Positions 50,829 through 59,105 of a stretch of DNA of 64,000 nt are shown here, piece by piece. Below the pieces are notes generated by a model. It had not been told where the DNA came from. It was given only the letters and a program-made list of their open reading frames with translations, and made no database searches. Each line of letters opens with the position of its first letter. The first letter of the stretch is position 1. The position numbers were made by a program, and so were the translations under genes. This DNA comes from Amarobacter sp035326025 (lineage in GTDB: Bacteria > Chloroflexota > Dehalococcoidia > Tepidiformales > Tepidiformaceae), in contig DAOKYT010000003.1 in assembly GCA_035326025.1 (NCBI GenBank), positions 1 through 64,000 of the forward strand. The letters run 5' to 3'.

Positions 50829-51416
50829 ATGGCCAAACAGACCAGCGCGACCACTTCCTATGAAGTTCCAACTGCGGCGCCACCCGTTGTTCACCGGGTG
50901 TCCACCGCGCTCGCCGGAAACCCGTTCGATCCCGGTGCTGATATGGGATTGCAAGGCATTTCCCGGCGAAACGGATGGGATGTTCCACTGAGCAGCTGCA
51001 AGAATGGCCATGTGAGTGAACCAGCCAGCGCCCCCGGCATGGTCACCAGGGCCCGGCCCGCGCGCGGTCCCGTGGTCGTTGTCGATGGCGATCCCGCCGT
51101 CCGCCGCGTGGTCCGCCTGGTGCTCGAAGGAGCGGGCTGGCACTGCCTCACTGCCGCCGACGAGGAAACCGCCCTGGCGCTGGTGGCCCGCGAACATCCC
51201 AAGCTGGTCCTCGCCGAGGTACGCCTCAAATCGGGCACCGGTCCGGGCCTCGCCCGCCGCATCGCCACAACCGGCGGCTGGCGCCCACGCATCGCCCTCA
51301 TGAGCGCGTACCCGCGTCCCCGGGGCGGCGTCGAGGATTTCTTCCTCGCCAAGCCCCTGTCCTTCGATCGCCTCCTCGCCCTGCTCGATGGCATCGACCG
51401 CGAGCCCGGCTGGTAG
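50829..51416 (+). CDS. Stand-alone receiver domain with Glu at the phospho-acceptor site
   Basis: The protein is about 195 aa from ATG 50829; GTG 51012 would give the receiver only, 134 aa. Residues 1-75 are a disordered N-terminus. The receiver has acidic VVVVDGDPAVRR, and the acceptor strand reads KLVLAEVRLKSGTGPG, so the Asp of LxLxD is Glu. The switch Lys is present (FLAKPLSF). A Glu here cannot be phosphorylated normally and may mimic the active state. CACACT lies 6 nt before the ATG. There is no output domain. It ends 1 bp before the stop of the fluoride antiporter gene. Confidence 0.75.
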   Translation: MAKQTSATTSYEVPTAAPPVVHRVSTALAGNPFDPGADMGLQGISRRNGWDVPLSSCKNGHVSEPASAPGMVTRARPARGPVVVVDGDPAVRRVVRLVLEGAGWHCLTAADEETALALVAREHPKLVLAEVRLKSGTGPGLARRIATTGGWRPRIALMSAYPRPRGGVEDFFLAKPLSFDRLLALLDGIDREPGW

Positions 51417-52862
51417 TTAGCCTCCGGCCTCCCGGGGCCCCGGGCCTCGCTCCTCCGCGCCAGCACCGCCCGCGGCCTCCGCGGCGTCTCCGGCGCGAAT
51501 GTCCCGCAACGTCGCTTCGCGGTCATTCTCCAGCCGCCGGTGCTTCGGCACCGCCACCCGCTGCGAGAGGTAGATGCCGCGATGGCCGCTCACGAAGTAC
51601 GAAACGAAGCATGCCACCGCCATGTACGTCCCGTTCTCGGCGCCGAACAGCTCGATGCCCATCACCGTGCACGCCAGGGGCGTATTGGCCGCGCCCGCGA
51701 ACACGGCCACGAACCCCAGCGCCGCGAACAGGTCGGCCGGCGCCTGGAGCAGGCCGGCCAGCACGTTCCCCAGCGAAGCGCCGACAAAGAACAACGGCGT
51801 CACTTCGCCGCCCTTGAACCCGCTCGCCAGCGTCAGCGCCGTGAACACCATCTTCCAGGCCCACGCGAACGCCGGCGCGCCACCGTCCTCGAAGCTCGAC
51901 ACGATGGAGGTGCCCCCCTCCGGATTCGTCACACCCAGCCCCAGGTAGGCGGTCGAACCGATCGCCCACGCCAACCCCACCACCAGCACTCCACCGGCGG
52001 CCGGCCGCAGGAGCGGGCTCGAGATGAACCGCCGGTAGAGCCCGGCGAGCCCATGGGTCAACTCGCCGAATGCCATCGCCGCCACCCCGAACACCACGCC
52101 GCCCGCCACGGCCTTTGCCATCAGCCAGGCATCGAACGGCAGCGTCCCCCCCGTCCCCCGCACGGTCGCGACCGAGTAATGCGTGTGGTGAGCGCCCCAC
52201 GCGGCGGTAACGAAGTCCGCCCCCAGGCTCGCGAAGAGCACGGGGATGAGGGCCCCGTATTCCATGCGCCCGATGGCGATGACCTCCATGGCGAAGATCG
52301 CCCCGGCGAGCGGCGTACCGAACACGGCCCCGAATCCCGCCGCCACGCCGGCCATCAGGAACACCCGGAGCTCCTCGGGCGAAAGGCGCAGCCAGTGGTT
52401 CAGCCCTCCCGCGATGCCGCCCCCGATCTGTACGGCGGTCCCCTCGCGCCCCGCCGAGCCCCCAAACAGGTGCGTCATCACGGTGCCGGTAAGGATGAGC
52501 GGAGCCATCCGCGCTGGCACGCCCGCCCCCGGCCGGTGGATGCGATCGACGATCAGGTTGTTCCCGGCCTCCACCTCCCGCCCCAGCACCCGGTACATGC
52601 CGCCCACCGCGACGCCTGCCAGCGGCAGGAACACGATGATCCATTCGTGCTCCCAGCGGAAGGCCGTGACCTCATCGAGCGCCCAGAGGAACAACGCGCA
52701 TGCCGACCCCACCAGCGCGGCCAGCGGCGTGAGCAGCACCCCCCAGCGCAGCAGGTACCGCACCGAGGCCGCGTGACCGGCCGCATCGAGCAGCCCGAGC
52801 ACGCGCCGGCCCGCAATCGCGGCCGCTCCCGTGCGCTCCCGTGGTCCCTGGTCCTTCGGCAA
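51417..52862 (-). CDS. CLC-family fluoride/proton antiporter (CLC-F)
   Basis: The protein is 481 aa from TTG 52862. About ten to twelve membrane helices. The selectivity stretch that is GSGIP in chloride CLCs reads GNNLI (about residue 100), and GREGTAVQIG (about 140) holds the gating Glu. Asn in the first motif is, as I recall, characteristic of the fluoride-specific CLC-F clade. A fluoride riboswitch directly precedes the gene, which settles the assignment. It would expel cytoplasmic F- in exchange for protons. The start lies right after the terminator of the riboswitch. Confidence 0.92.
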   Translation of the reverse strand: MPKDQGPRERTGAAAIAGRRVLGLLDAAGHAASVRYLLRWGVLLTPLAALVGSACALFLWALDEVTAFRWEHEWIIVFLPLAGVAVGGMYRVLGREVEAGNNLIVDRIHRPGAGVPARMAPLILTGTVMTHLFGGSAGREGTAVQIGGGIAGGLNHWLRLSPEELRVFLMAGVAAGFGAVFGTPLAGAIFAMEVIAIGRMEYGALIPVLFASLGADFVTAAWGAHHTHYSVATVRGTGGTLPFDAWLMAKAVAGGVVFGVAAMAFGELTHGLAGLYRRFISSPLLRPAAGGVLVVGLAWAIGSTAYLGLGVTNPEGGTSIVSSFEDGGAPAFAWAWKMVFTALTLASGFKGGEVTPLFFVGASLGNVLAGLLQAPADLFAALGFVAVFAGAANTPLACTVMGIELFGAENGTYMAVACFVSYFVSGHRGIYLSQRVAVPKHRRLENDREATLRDIRAGDAAEAAGGAGAEERGPGPREAGG

Positions 52863-52864
52863 AC

Positions 52865-52897
52865 AAAAGACTCCTACGAATCGGAATCGTAGGAGTC
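52865..52897 (-). terminator. Fluoride-controlled terminator that also hides the ribosome binding site
   Basis: A perfect 11-bp stem GACUCCUACGA / UCGUAGGAGUC with a 7-nt loop is followed by UUUUGUUU. The 3' arm contains UAGGAG, 8 nt before the TTG start, so the same hairpin can stop transcription and mask the Shine-Dalgarno. Confidence 0.9.
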
Positions 52898-52948
52898 ATC
52901 AGCGCGTACGGCGTACGGCGGTTCTCGGCGGCACTCCATCGCCTTCAC
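52868..52948 (-). ncRNA. Fluoride riboswitch (crcB class)
   Basis: On the minus strand the aptamer has GGCGAUGGAGU, GCCGCC, AACCGCC and GCUGAUGACUCC, with GGAGU and ACUCC forming the pseudoknot/P2-type pairing of the class. The 3' part overlaps a terminator hairpin, so F- binding should favour the antiterminated form and switch on the CLC-F gene. Confidence 0.93.
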
Positions 52949-52990
52949 CCGGGAGAATAGCCCTGGCCCGGGGAGTGTGTCCAGCCGGCT

Positions 52991-54319
52991 CTACTCCCGC
53001 GCCGGGCCGCTCTGGCGCAACAGCTTCAAGAACTGCTCATCCCCCTGGAGGATCGCCAGCCTCGGGTCGGCGGCTGCCTCGCGTGCGTACCCCGGGTCGA
53101 TCTCGAGCGTCCGCGCCACGTGCCGCAGCGCTTCCTCGCGATTCCCCAGCGCGGCCGACGCCTGGGCGGCGCCATACTGGGCCGCCGCATCGGTCGCATC
53201 GAGCCGGATCGCCTCGCGGAAGTCCACGAGCGCCGCCGCCGCATCGCCCCCGTGCAGGTGCGCGAGCCCCCGGTTCACCATCACGGTCGAATCCGTCGGG
53301 TCGGCCGCCAGCGCGGCGTTGAAGTCGCTCAGCGCCCCGGGGTAGTTCCCCCGGTACAGGTGCAGCATCCCGCGGTTGTTCAGCGCGTCGGCATCGTTGG
53401 GCTGCAACTCCAGCGCGCGGTTGTAGTCCGCAAGCGCCTGCTCCAGGTCGCCCGCCCGGGTGCGCGCGTTCGCCCGGTTGTAGTAGGCCGCGGTGAGTTC
53501 GCCATCCATCTCGATTGCCTGCGTGTACCGCTCGATGGCCAGCCCATACTGCCCGACGTTGAAGTAGACGTTGCCCTCATCCAGGTACGATTCCGCCGTC
53601 CGGCGCGGCGGCGGGACGATAGGCGCCGGCTCCAGGTCCGTGAGCGCCTCCTCAACCGAATCGAGCAGCCCCTGTTCCGGGGCGGGCGCCTCTTCCGCGG
53701 GCGCCTCGGGAGTTGCCGCGAGCGCATCGAACGCCGCCGTCAGCACATCGTCAGCCCCTGGCCCGGCGACCTCGCCGCCCGGGTCCCTCCCGAATTCGGC
53801 CGGTTCCAGGGTCTCTTCGGCCAGCGGCGGCGTCTCCTCGGTCGCAACGGCGGCCGGTCCAGCCGGCTCCTCCCCGGGCCCCGGGGCAAGCTCCGCGGGG
53901 ATCTCCTCCAGCAGGTCGCGCCCGTGTTCAGCCGCCTCGATGAGTTCCTCGAACGCGGTCTCCGGCGCCAGCAGTTCGGCCGCGGCCTGCTCCGCTTCGA
54001 GCGCGACCTCCACCGGTGCGGCCTCAACCAGCGCCCCCGCCGCATCCAGCGCGATATCCACCGGGGCAGCATCGGGCGGGGGCGCCATCCCCTCGGACTC
54101 CGCCTGCGCGATCTCTTCCGCCAGCTCCCCGGCGTCTCCGGCAGGCTCGGGCTCTTCGGGTCGCGCCGGGGGGGCGGCGGGCGGGGACGGCTCCACCGTG
54201 GGCGGAGTCCACGCTGGCGGCCCTGGCGCCGGCGCTCGCCGCCGCCAGACCGACGCAACCACAACCACCGCCACCGAGACCACTCCGAGGATCGCCAGAA
54301 GGCGGAGGAGGCGTTTCAC
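52991..54319 (-). CDS. Membrane-anchored TPR protein with acidic Ala/Glu/Pro linker
   Basis: The protein is 442 aa from GTG 54319. An N-terminal membrane helix (about 3-24) is followed by RRRAPAPG, then a long Ala/Glu/Pro-rich, very acidic segment (about 35-255). The C-terminal domain (about 265-415) has about four TPRs (AESYLDEGNVYFNVGQYGLA, AAYYNRANARTRAGDLEQA, DALNNRGMLHLYRGNYPGA). It is likely a scaffold at the membrane. It overlaps the upstream gene by 4 bp. Confidence 0.85.
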   Translation of the reverse strand: MKRLLRLLAILGVVSVAVVVVASVWRRRAPAPGPPAWTPPTVEPSPPAAPPARPEEPEPAGDAGELAEEIAQAESEGMAPPPDAAPVDIALDAAGALVEAAPVEVALEAEQAAAELLAPETAFEELIEAAEHGRDLLEEIPAELAPGPGEEPAGPAAVATEETPPLAEETLEPAEFGRDPGGEVAGPGADDVLTAAFDALAATPEAPAEEAPAPEQGLLDSVEEALTDLEPAPIVPPPRRTAESYLDEGNVYFNVGQYGLAIERYTQAIEMDGELTAAYYNRANARTRAGDLEQALADYNRALELQPNDADALNNRGMLHLYRGNYPGALSDFNAALAADPTDSTVMVNRGLAHLHGGDAAAALVDFREAIRLDATDAAAQYGAAQASAALGNREEALRHVARTLEIDPGYAREAAADPRLAILQGDEQFLKLLRQSGPARE

Positions 54320-54720
54320 GTGCTCGCCCCGGCTTCCCGCTCGAGCAGGTGCTCCGTCACGGCGACAAGCCCCGCGTACGCATACACCAGGTAGTCGCGC
54401 GGGTGCAGGTCCACCTTCTTCAGCGTCTCCTTGCGCGCGGTCACGGGATCCCACGAGCCAGTGAGCTCGATCGACTCGTGGTCGATGCCCATCTGGAGCT
54501 CGTAGAGCTCCCCATCGCCGCAGACCACGATGCAGCCGCGTTCCGGGTCACCGGCGAGCCCGGCCTCGCACTCGATCGCGTTCGTGAACAACGCGTTCGG
54601 GAACGGCGGGAAGGGGTCCAGCTCGGCGCAGGCTTCCTTCAACAGCTGCTGGAGCTGCATCGCCGCCCGTTCGAGCACCATGTCGGCCTGGGTTTTCCGC
54701 AACAGTGCCTGGTTTGCCAT
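54316..54720 (-). CDS. Hypothetical protein upstream of the TPR gene
   Basis: The protein is 134 aa from ATG 54720 (GTG 54750 is an alternative). A helical N-terminus (MANQALLRKTQADMVLERAA) and a C-terminal alpha/beta region with CIVVCGDGELYELQMGI and an ending EHLLEREAGAST. I recognise no family. TATACT lies 10 nt before the ATG, and there is no Shine-Dalgarno, so the mRNA may be nearly leaderless. It shares a 4-bp overlap with the membrane TPR gene and may work with it. The assembly gap starts 49 bp upstream. Confidence 0.65.
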   Translation of the reverse strand: MANQALLRKTQADMVLERAAMQLQQLLKEACAELDPFPPFPNALFTNAIECEAGLAGDPERGCIVVCGDGELYELQMGIDHESIELTGSWDPVTARKETLKKVDLHPRDYLVYAYAGLVAVTEHLLEREAGAST

Positions 54721-54769
54721 CTGTTGGAGGAGTATAGGAGGTCGCGCCACTTCCGGTCTCTGTGTTCAC

Positions 54770-54869
54770 NNNNNNNNNNNNNNNNNNNNNNNNNNNNNNN
54801 NNNNNNNNNNNNNNNNNNNNNNNNNNNNNNNNNNNNNNNNNNNNNNNNNNNNNNNNNNNNNNNNNNNNN
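54770..54869. other. 100-N assembly gap
   Basis: A run of exactly 100 N. This is a standard scaffold-join length, so the true distance and content are unknown; genes on either side may not be adjacent. Confidence 0.98.
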
Positions 54870-54870
54870 G

Positions 54871-55149
54871 TCAGACGGTGTAGGGGACTCCATCCGAATC
54901 CGTGTAAAGGTCAGGCTCATCAGCCAACCAGTCGAAAGATTCGCCCGACATGGCTATCCGCGCGAGATCGTCGCTGGTCACTTCGCCGTCGAGAATCACC
55001 GGCAGCCCTCCCGGTGCGAGGTAGCGCACGGAAGCGGCGATGAGCTTTTCAGGCCTTGGGTGATGGGCGCGGGCGACGGCCTCCAGCCGTGGGAGTTCGT
55101 CGTCACCGATGGGAAAGTCAACATCGCCATTTGAGTCATTCCACAGCAC
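54871..55149 (-). CDS. Small hypothetical protein beside the gap
   Basis: The protein is 92 aa from GTG 55149, with a stop 2 bp from the N run. The sequence is acidic: LWNDSNGDVDFPIGDDELPRL near the N-terminus and SFDWLADEPDLYTDSDGV near the end. I recognise no family. AGGAGG is about 10 nt upstream. It is AT-richer than its neighbours, which suggests recent gain. A fragment of a longer gene cannot be excluded. Confidence 0.45.
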   Translation of the reverse strand: MLWNDSNGDVDFPIGDDELPRLEAVARAHHPRPEKLIAASVRYLAPGGLPVILDGEVTSDDLARIAMSGESFDWLADEPDLYTDSDGVPYTV

Positions 55150-55221
55150 CGCCAATGCCCTCCTCCTCCCCCGCCAGGCGCACTTCGAACTTCGCCATTC
55201 GAACTTCCCCCGGTCCGGCCA

Positions 55222-55246
55222 AATCGGCAATCGGCAATCGGTAATC
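55222..55246. repeat. Short heptamer repeat (CAATCGG)n
   Basis: Three to four units of a 7-bp repeat, the inverted form of the repeat at 24157, about 60 bp before dnaE. Confidence 0.65.
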
Positions 55247-55305
55247 CACAATTGTCGGGCTGGGCCGGGTGGTTGGCCCGGGTGTAGACTGGGCCTCCCG
55301 GAGAT

Positions 55306-58300
55306 ATGTTCACCCATCTACACACTCACACCGAGTTCTCGCTCCTCGATGGTATGAGCAAGATGGCCCCGCTCATGGACCGGGTGAAGGCGCTCGGCCA
55401 GGAAGCCATCGCCATGACCGACCATGGCGCGCTCTATGGCGCCATCGATTTCTACCGCGAAGCCACCGCCCGCGGCATCAAACCGATCATCGGCGTCGAG
55501 GCCTACGTTGCCCCCGGCTCACGCCACTCCCGCGAGCGCGGCGATTCCTCCCCCTACCACCTCGTCATGCTCGCCCGCGACATGACCGGCTATAAGAACC
55601 TCATCGCCCTGGTCACCCGGGCCAACCTCGAAGGCTACTACTACAAGCCCCGCATCGACCGCGAGCTCATCGAAAAACACGCCGCCGGCATCACCGTCCT
55701 CAGCGGCTGCCCCTCCTCCGAATTCCACCGCCGCATCCAGGAAGGCGACCGCGAAGGCGCCATCGCCGTCGCCCGCTACTACCGCGATGTCTTCGATGGC
55801 CACTACTACCTCGAAGTCCAGGACCACGGCGACGCGAAGTTCACCCGCCTCAACCCCGTCATCGCCGGTATCGGCCGCGACCTCGGCATCCCCGTCGTCG
55901 CCACCAACGATAGCCACTACACGCTCCCCGAAGAGGCCGAGGCGCACGACGTGCTCCTCTGCATCGGCACCAACGCCACCGTCGACCAGGAAGGCCGCTA
56001 CAGGTTCGATGGCCAGGGATACCACGTGAAGAGCGAGGAAGAGATGCTCGCCCTCTTCCCCGGCAACCCGGAGTTCATCTCCAACACCATGCTCGTCGCC
56101 AACGAATGCGACCTCGACCTCACGTTCGACCGCCAGCTCCTCCCGGAGCCGCCCGTGCCCCCCGGCCGCACCAGCGACGACTACCTCGCCGAACTCTGCT
56201 TCCGCGGCCTCCGCGAACGCTTCGGCGATGTCACCCCCGAGCTCGAACAGCGCCTCACCTACGAGCTCGATGTGCTCCGCCAGACCGGCTTTACGGACTA
56301 CATGTTCGTCGTGAAGGAGATCGCCGATTACGCCCGCAAGGCTGGCATCAAGATGGGTGTGCGCGGGTCAGCCGCCGCCTCCCTCGTCCTCTACGTCCTC
56401 CATGTCACCGACATCGACCCCGTTGCCAATCGCCTCGTGTTCGAACGCTTCCTCAACCTCGAACGCCGCGAGATGCCCGATGTCGATTTCGACTTCGCCG
56501 ATGACCGCCGCGACGAGATGATCCGCTTCGCCTATGAGCGCTATGGCAGGGACCGCGTTGCCCAGATCATCACCTTCGGGACGCTCGGCGCGAAGGCCGC
56601 CATCCGCGATGTCGGCCGCGCCCTGGGCCTCTCCTACGCCGAAACCGACCGCGTCGCCCGCCTTGTCCCCGAAGTCCTCCACATCAGCCTCCCCGAGGCC
56701 CTCGAACAGTCGCAGGAGATGAAGGACGCCTACGAGTCCGACCCCAGGGTGCGGCGCCTGATCGACACCGCGAAGCAGCTCGAAGGCGTCGCCCGCCACG
56801 CCTCTACCCACGCCGCGGGCGTCGTTATCTCACGCGACCCGCTGATCGAGCACGTGCCGCTGCAGCGCCCCAGCAAGGGCGATGAGGACAGCATCCCCAC
56901 CACCCAGTTCGCCATGGAGCAGGTCGCCCGGATCGGCCTCCTGAAGATGGACTTCCTGGGCCTTTCCAACCTCACCATCCTCCAGCGCGCCGTCGACCTC
57001 GTCCGCGAAACAACCGGCGACGAACTCGATATCGTCCACCTCCCCGATGGCGACCCGAAAACCATGGAGATGCTCGGCAAGGGCGAGACCTTCGGGGTGT
57101 TCCAGCTGGAATCGGCCGGCATGCGCCGCTACATCCAGGACCTGCAGCCCACCACCATCTCCGACCTCTGCGCCATGGTCGCCCTGTACCGCCCCGGCCC
57201 CATGCAGCACTCCCCCCGCTCCACCGATGGCAAGCACGGCCGCATCCAGACCCCCTCCCCCCATCCCCGCCTCGCCGACATCCTCGATGAGACCTACGGC
57301 GTCATCGTCTACCAGGACCAGGTGCTCCTCATCGCCCGCGAATTCGCGGGCTACTCCCTCGGCCAGGCCGACATCATGCGCAAGGCCATGGGCAAGAAGA
57401 AGGCGGAAATCATGGCCGAGGAGCGCGGCCGCTTCATCTCCGGCGCCGTCGCCAACGGCTACCGCGAGGAGGAAGCCGCCGCCGTCTTCGACCTCATCGA
57501 GCCGTTCGCGGGCTACGCCTTCAACAAGGCCCACAGCTGGTGCTACGGCCATATCGCCTACCAGACCGCCTGGCTCAAGGCCAACTACCCCGTCCAGTAC
57601 ATGACCGCGCTCCTCCAGCTCACCCGGAACGCGCCCGATACCCATGCCCGCATCGCCGCCGCCGTGGCCGAATGCTCGAAGCTCGGCATCGAAGTCCTCC
57701 CGCCCGATATCAACAGGAGCTTCGACAACTTCTCCGTGGAGCGCCGCCAGGATGGCTCCCTCGCCATCCGCTTCGGCCTCGGCGTCGTGAAAAACGTCGG
57801 CAACGCCGCCTGCGAAGGCATCATCGCCGAGCGCGAAAAGGGCGGCATCTACCGCGATATCGAGGACTTCTGCAAGCGCGCCGACCTCTCCTCCGCCAAC
57901 TCCCGCGCCATCGAACACCTCGCCAGGGCCGGCGCCTTCGACCTCCTGGGCGACCGCGGCACCATCGTCATGAACGCCGAACGCCTGGTCTCCCTCGCAA
58001 GGAAGGAGCGCGAGCTCCGTGAAAGCGGCCAGGCCACCATGTTCGACCTGTTTGGGAGCCAGGTCGAAACCCCGCTGCCCGCCCTCGAGCTCGAGCCCTC
58101 CCCCGCCCGCAAGGAGGACATGCTCGCATGGGAAAAGGAACTCCTCGGCGTCTACGTCTCCGAACACCCCTTCAAGGCCGTCGCCCAGGATGTCGCCCGC
58201 TACGCCACCCACACCCTCGCCGACCTCACCCCCGAGCTGGCCGGACAGACTGTGTCCGTCGCCGGGCTCGTCCACCGCGTCCAGGCCCGCGTGACCCGCG

Positions 58301-58995
58301 ATGGCCGCAAGTTCTACGTCGTCGGCCTCGAAGACCTCTCGGCCAGCGCCGAGCTCACGGTCTGGAGCGACACCATCGAGCTCACCGGCGAAGAGATCTG
58401 GGCCGAGGGGCGCGTCCTCGTCTGCTCCGTCGAAGTCCGCGACCGCGGCGACCGCATCAACCTGAACGTGCGCAAGGCCGCCGCCCCGGATTCGCCCGGG
58501 GGCACCGCCGCCGTTTTGGGGGCCAAACGGTGGCAGGAAGAGGCCCCCAGGCGGCCCCCGCCCCGCCCACAGGAGGAGCCCCGCGCCGAGAACGCCCCGG
58601 GGCCGGCGCGCAACGGCGGCGGCTATGGCGAGGCTCCCGGCGGCACGAACGGCCGAAACGGGGGCTATCCGGGGACGGGCGCCACCACCGAGGCCTCCCG
58701 CCCGGGCATCGTCCCGCCGGTGGCGCCGGAGAACGCGCGGCTCACGATCACGCTCTTCGAGACGGAGGACGTGATCGCGGATGAGGCGCTCCTGAAGATG
58801 GTCGTCTCGATGTTGAAGGACAGCCCGGGGAGTGATGAGGTGCGGCTGGTGATCCGCGATACGGCGGGGGAGGAGATGGAGTTCGACTTCCCGCGGGCAG
58901 CGGCCAGCGATGACCTGGCGCGCAGCATCCGGTCGGTACTGGGGAACCGCGGGAGCGTGCGGATCACCGCTCCGAAAGTGGCGGGGGCGGCGTAA
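55306..58995 (+). CDS. dnaE: DNA polymerase III alpha subunit
   Basis: Main replicative polymerase, 1229 aa. The PHP domain is at the N-terminus (HLHTHTEFSLLDG, MTDHGALYG). The palm has the catalytic Asp pair in MPDVDFDFADDRR (about residue 390), here with Phe between the aspartates rather than Ile. KKAEIM and the fingers follow; the OB-fold tRNA-anti-like domain is near 980-1060 and a C-terminal linker, Gly/Pro/Arg-rich, spans about 1065-1140. The last roughly 90 residues are a further alpha/beta domain. GGAG lies close to ATG 55306. It is DnaE1-type, about the normal length, and intact. Confidence 0.96.
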   Translation: MFTHLHTHTEFSLLDGMSKMAPLMDRVKALGQEAIAMTDHGALYGAIDFYREATARGIKPIIGVEAYVAPGSRHSRERGDSSPYHLVMLARDMTGYKNLIALVTRANLEGYYYKPRIDRELIEKHAAGITVLSGCPSSEFHRRIQEGDREGAIAVARYYRDVFDGHYYLEVQDHGDAKFTRLNPVIAGIGRDLGIPVVATNDSHYTLPEEAEAHDVLLCIGTNATVDQEGRYRFDGQGYHVKSEEEMLALFPGNPEFISNTMLVANECDLDLTFDRQLLPEPPVPPGRTSDDYLAELCFRGLRERFGDVTPELEQRLTYELDVLRQTGFTDYMFVVKEIADYARKAGIKMGVRGSAAASLVLYVLHVTDIDPVANRLVFERFLNLERREMPDVDFDFADDRRDEMIRFAYERYGRDRVAQIITFGTLGAKAAIRDVGRALGLSYAETDRVARLVPEVLHISLPEALEQSQEMKDAYESDPRVRRLIDTAKQLEGVARHASTHAAGVVISRDPLIEHVPLQRPSKGDEDSIPTTQFAMEQVARIGLLKMDFLGLSNLTILQRAVDLVRETTGDELDIVHLPDGDPKTMEMLGKGETFGVFQLESAGMRRYIQDLQPTTISDLCAMVALYRPGPMQHSPRSTDGKHGRIQTPSPHPRLADILDETYGVIVYQDQVLLIAREFAGYSLGQADIMRKAMGKKKAEIMAEERGRFISGAVANGYREEEAAAVFDLIEPFAGYAFNKAHSWCYGHIAYQTAWLKANYPVQYMTALLQLTRNAPDTHARIAAAVAECSKLGIEVLPPDINRSFDNFSVERRQDGSLAIRFGLGVVKNVGNAACEGIIAEREKGGIYRDIEDFCKRADLSSANSRAIEHLARAGAFDLLGDRGTIVMNAERLVSLARKERELRESGQATMFDLFGSQVETPLPALELEPSPARKEDMLAWEKELLGVYVSEHPFKAVAQDVARYATHTLADLTPELAGQTVSVAGLVHRVQARVTRDGRKFYVVGLEDLSASAELTVWSDTIELTGEEIWAEGRVLVCSVEVRDRGDRINLNVRKAAAPDSPGGTAAVLGAKRWQEEAPRRPPPRPQEEPRAENAPGPARNGGGYGEAPGGTNGRNGGYPGTGATTEASRPGIVPPVAPENARLTITLFETEDVIADEALLKMVVSMLKDSPGSDEVRLVIRDTAGEEMEFDFPRAAASDDLARSIRSVLGNRGSVRITAPKVAGAA

Positions 58996-59105
58996 GGGGC
59001 GCGCGCCCGAAACACGGCGGCAACGGAAACGTCATATCCCGTTCATGCTGGCGAAACGCCGGCGTTTTGTGCTCCTCGTAGCATCGGCCGCTTGAGGAGG
59101 CCTGA

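Noticed and set aside
54313..54322. Sixth parS site
   Set aside because: Only the left half (GTTTCACGTG) matches; the right half reads CTCGC, and it lies at the start codon of the TPR gene.
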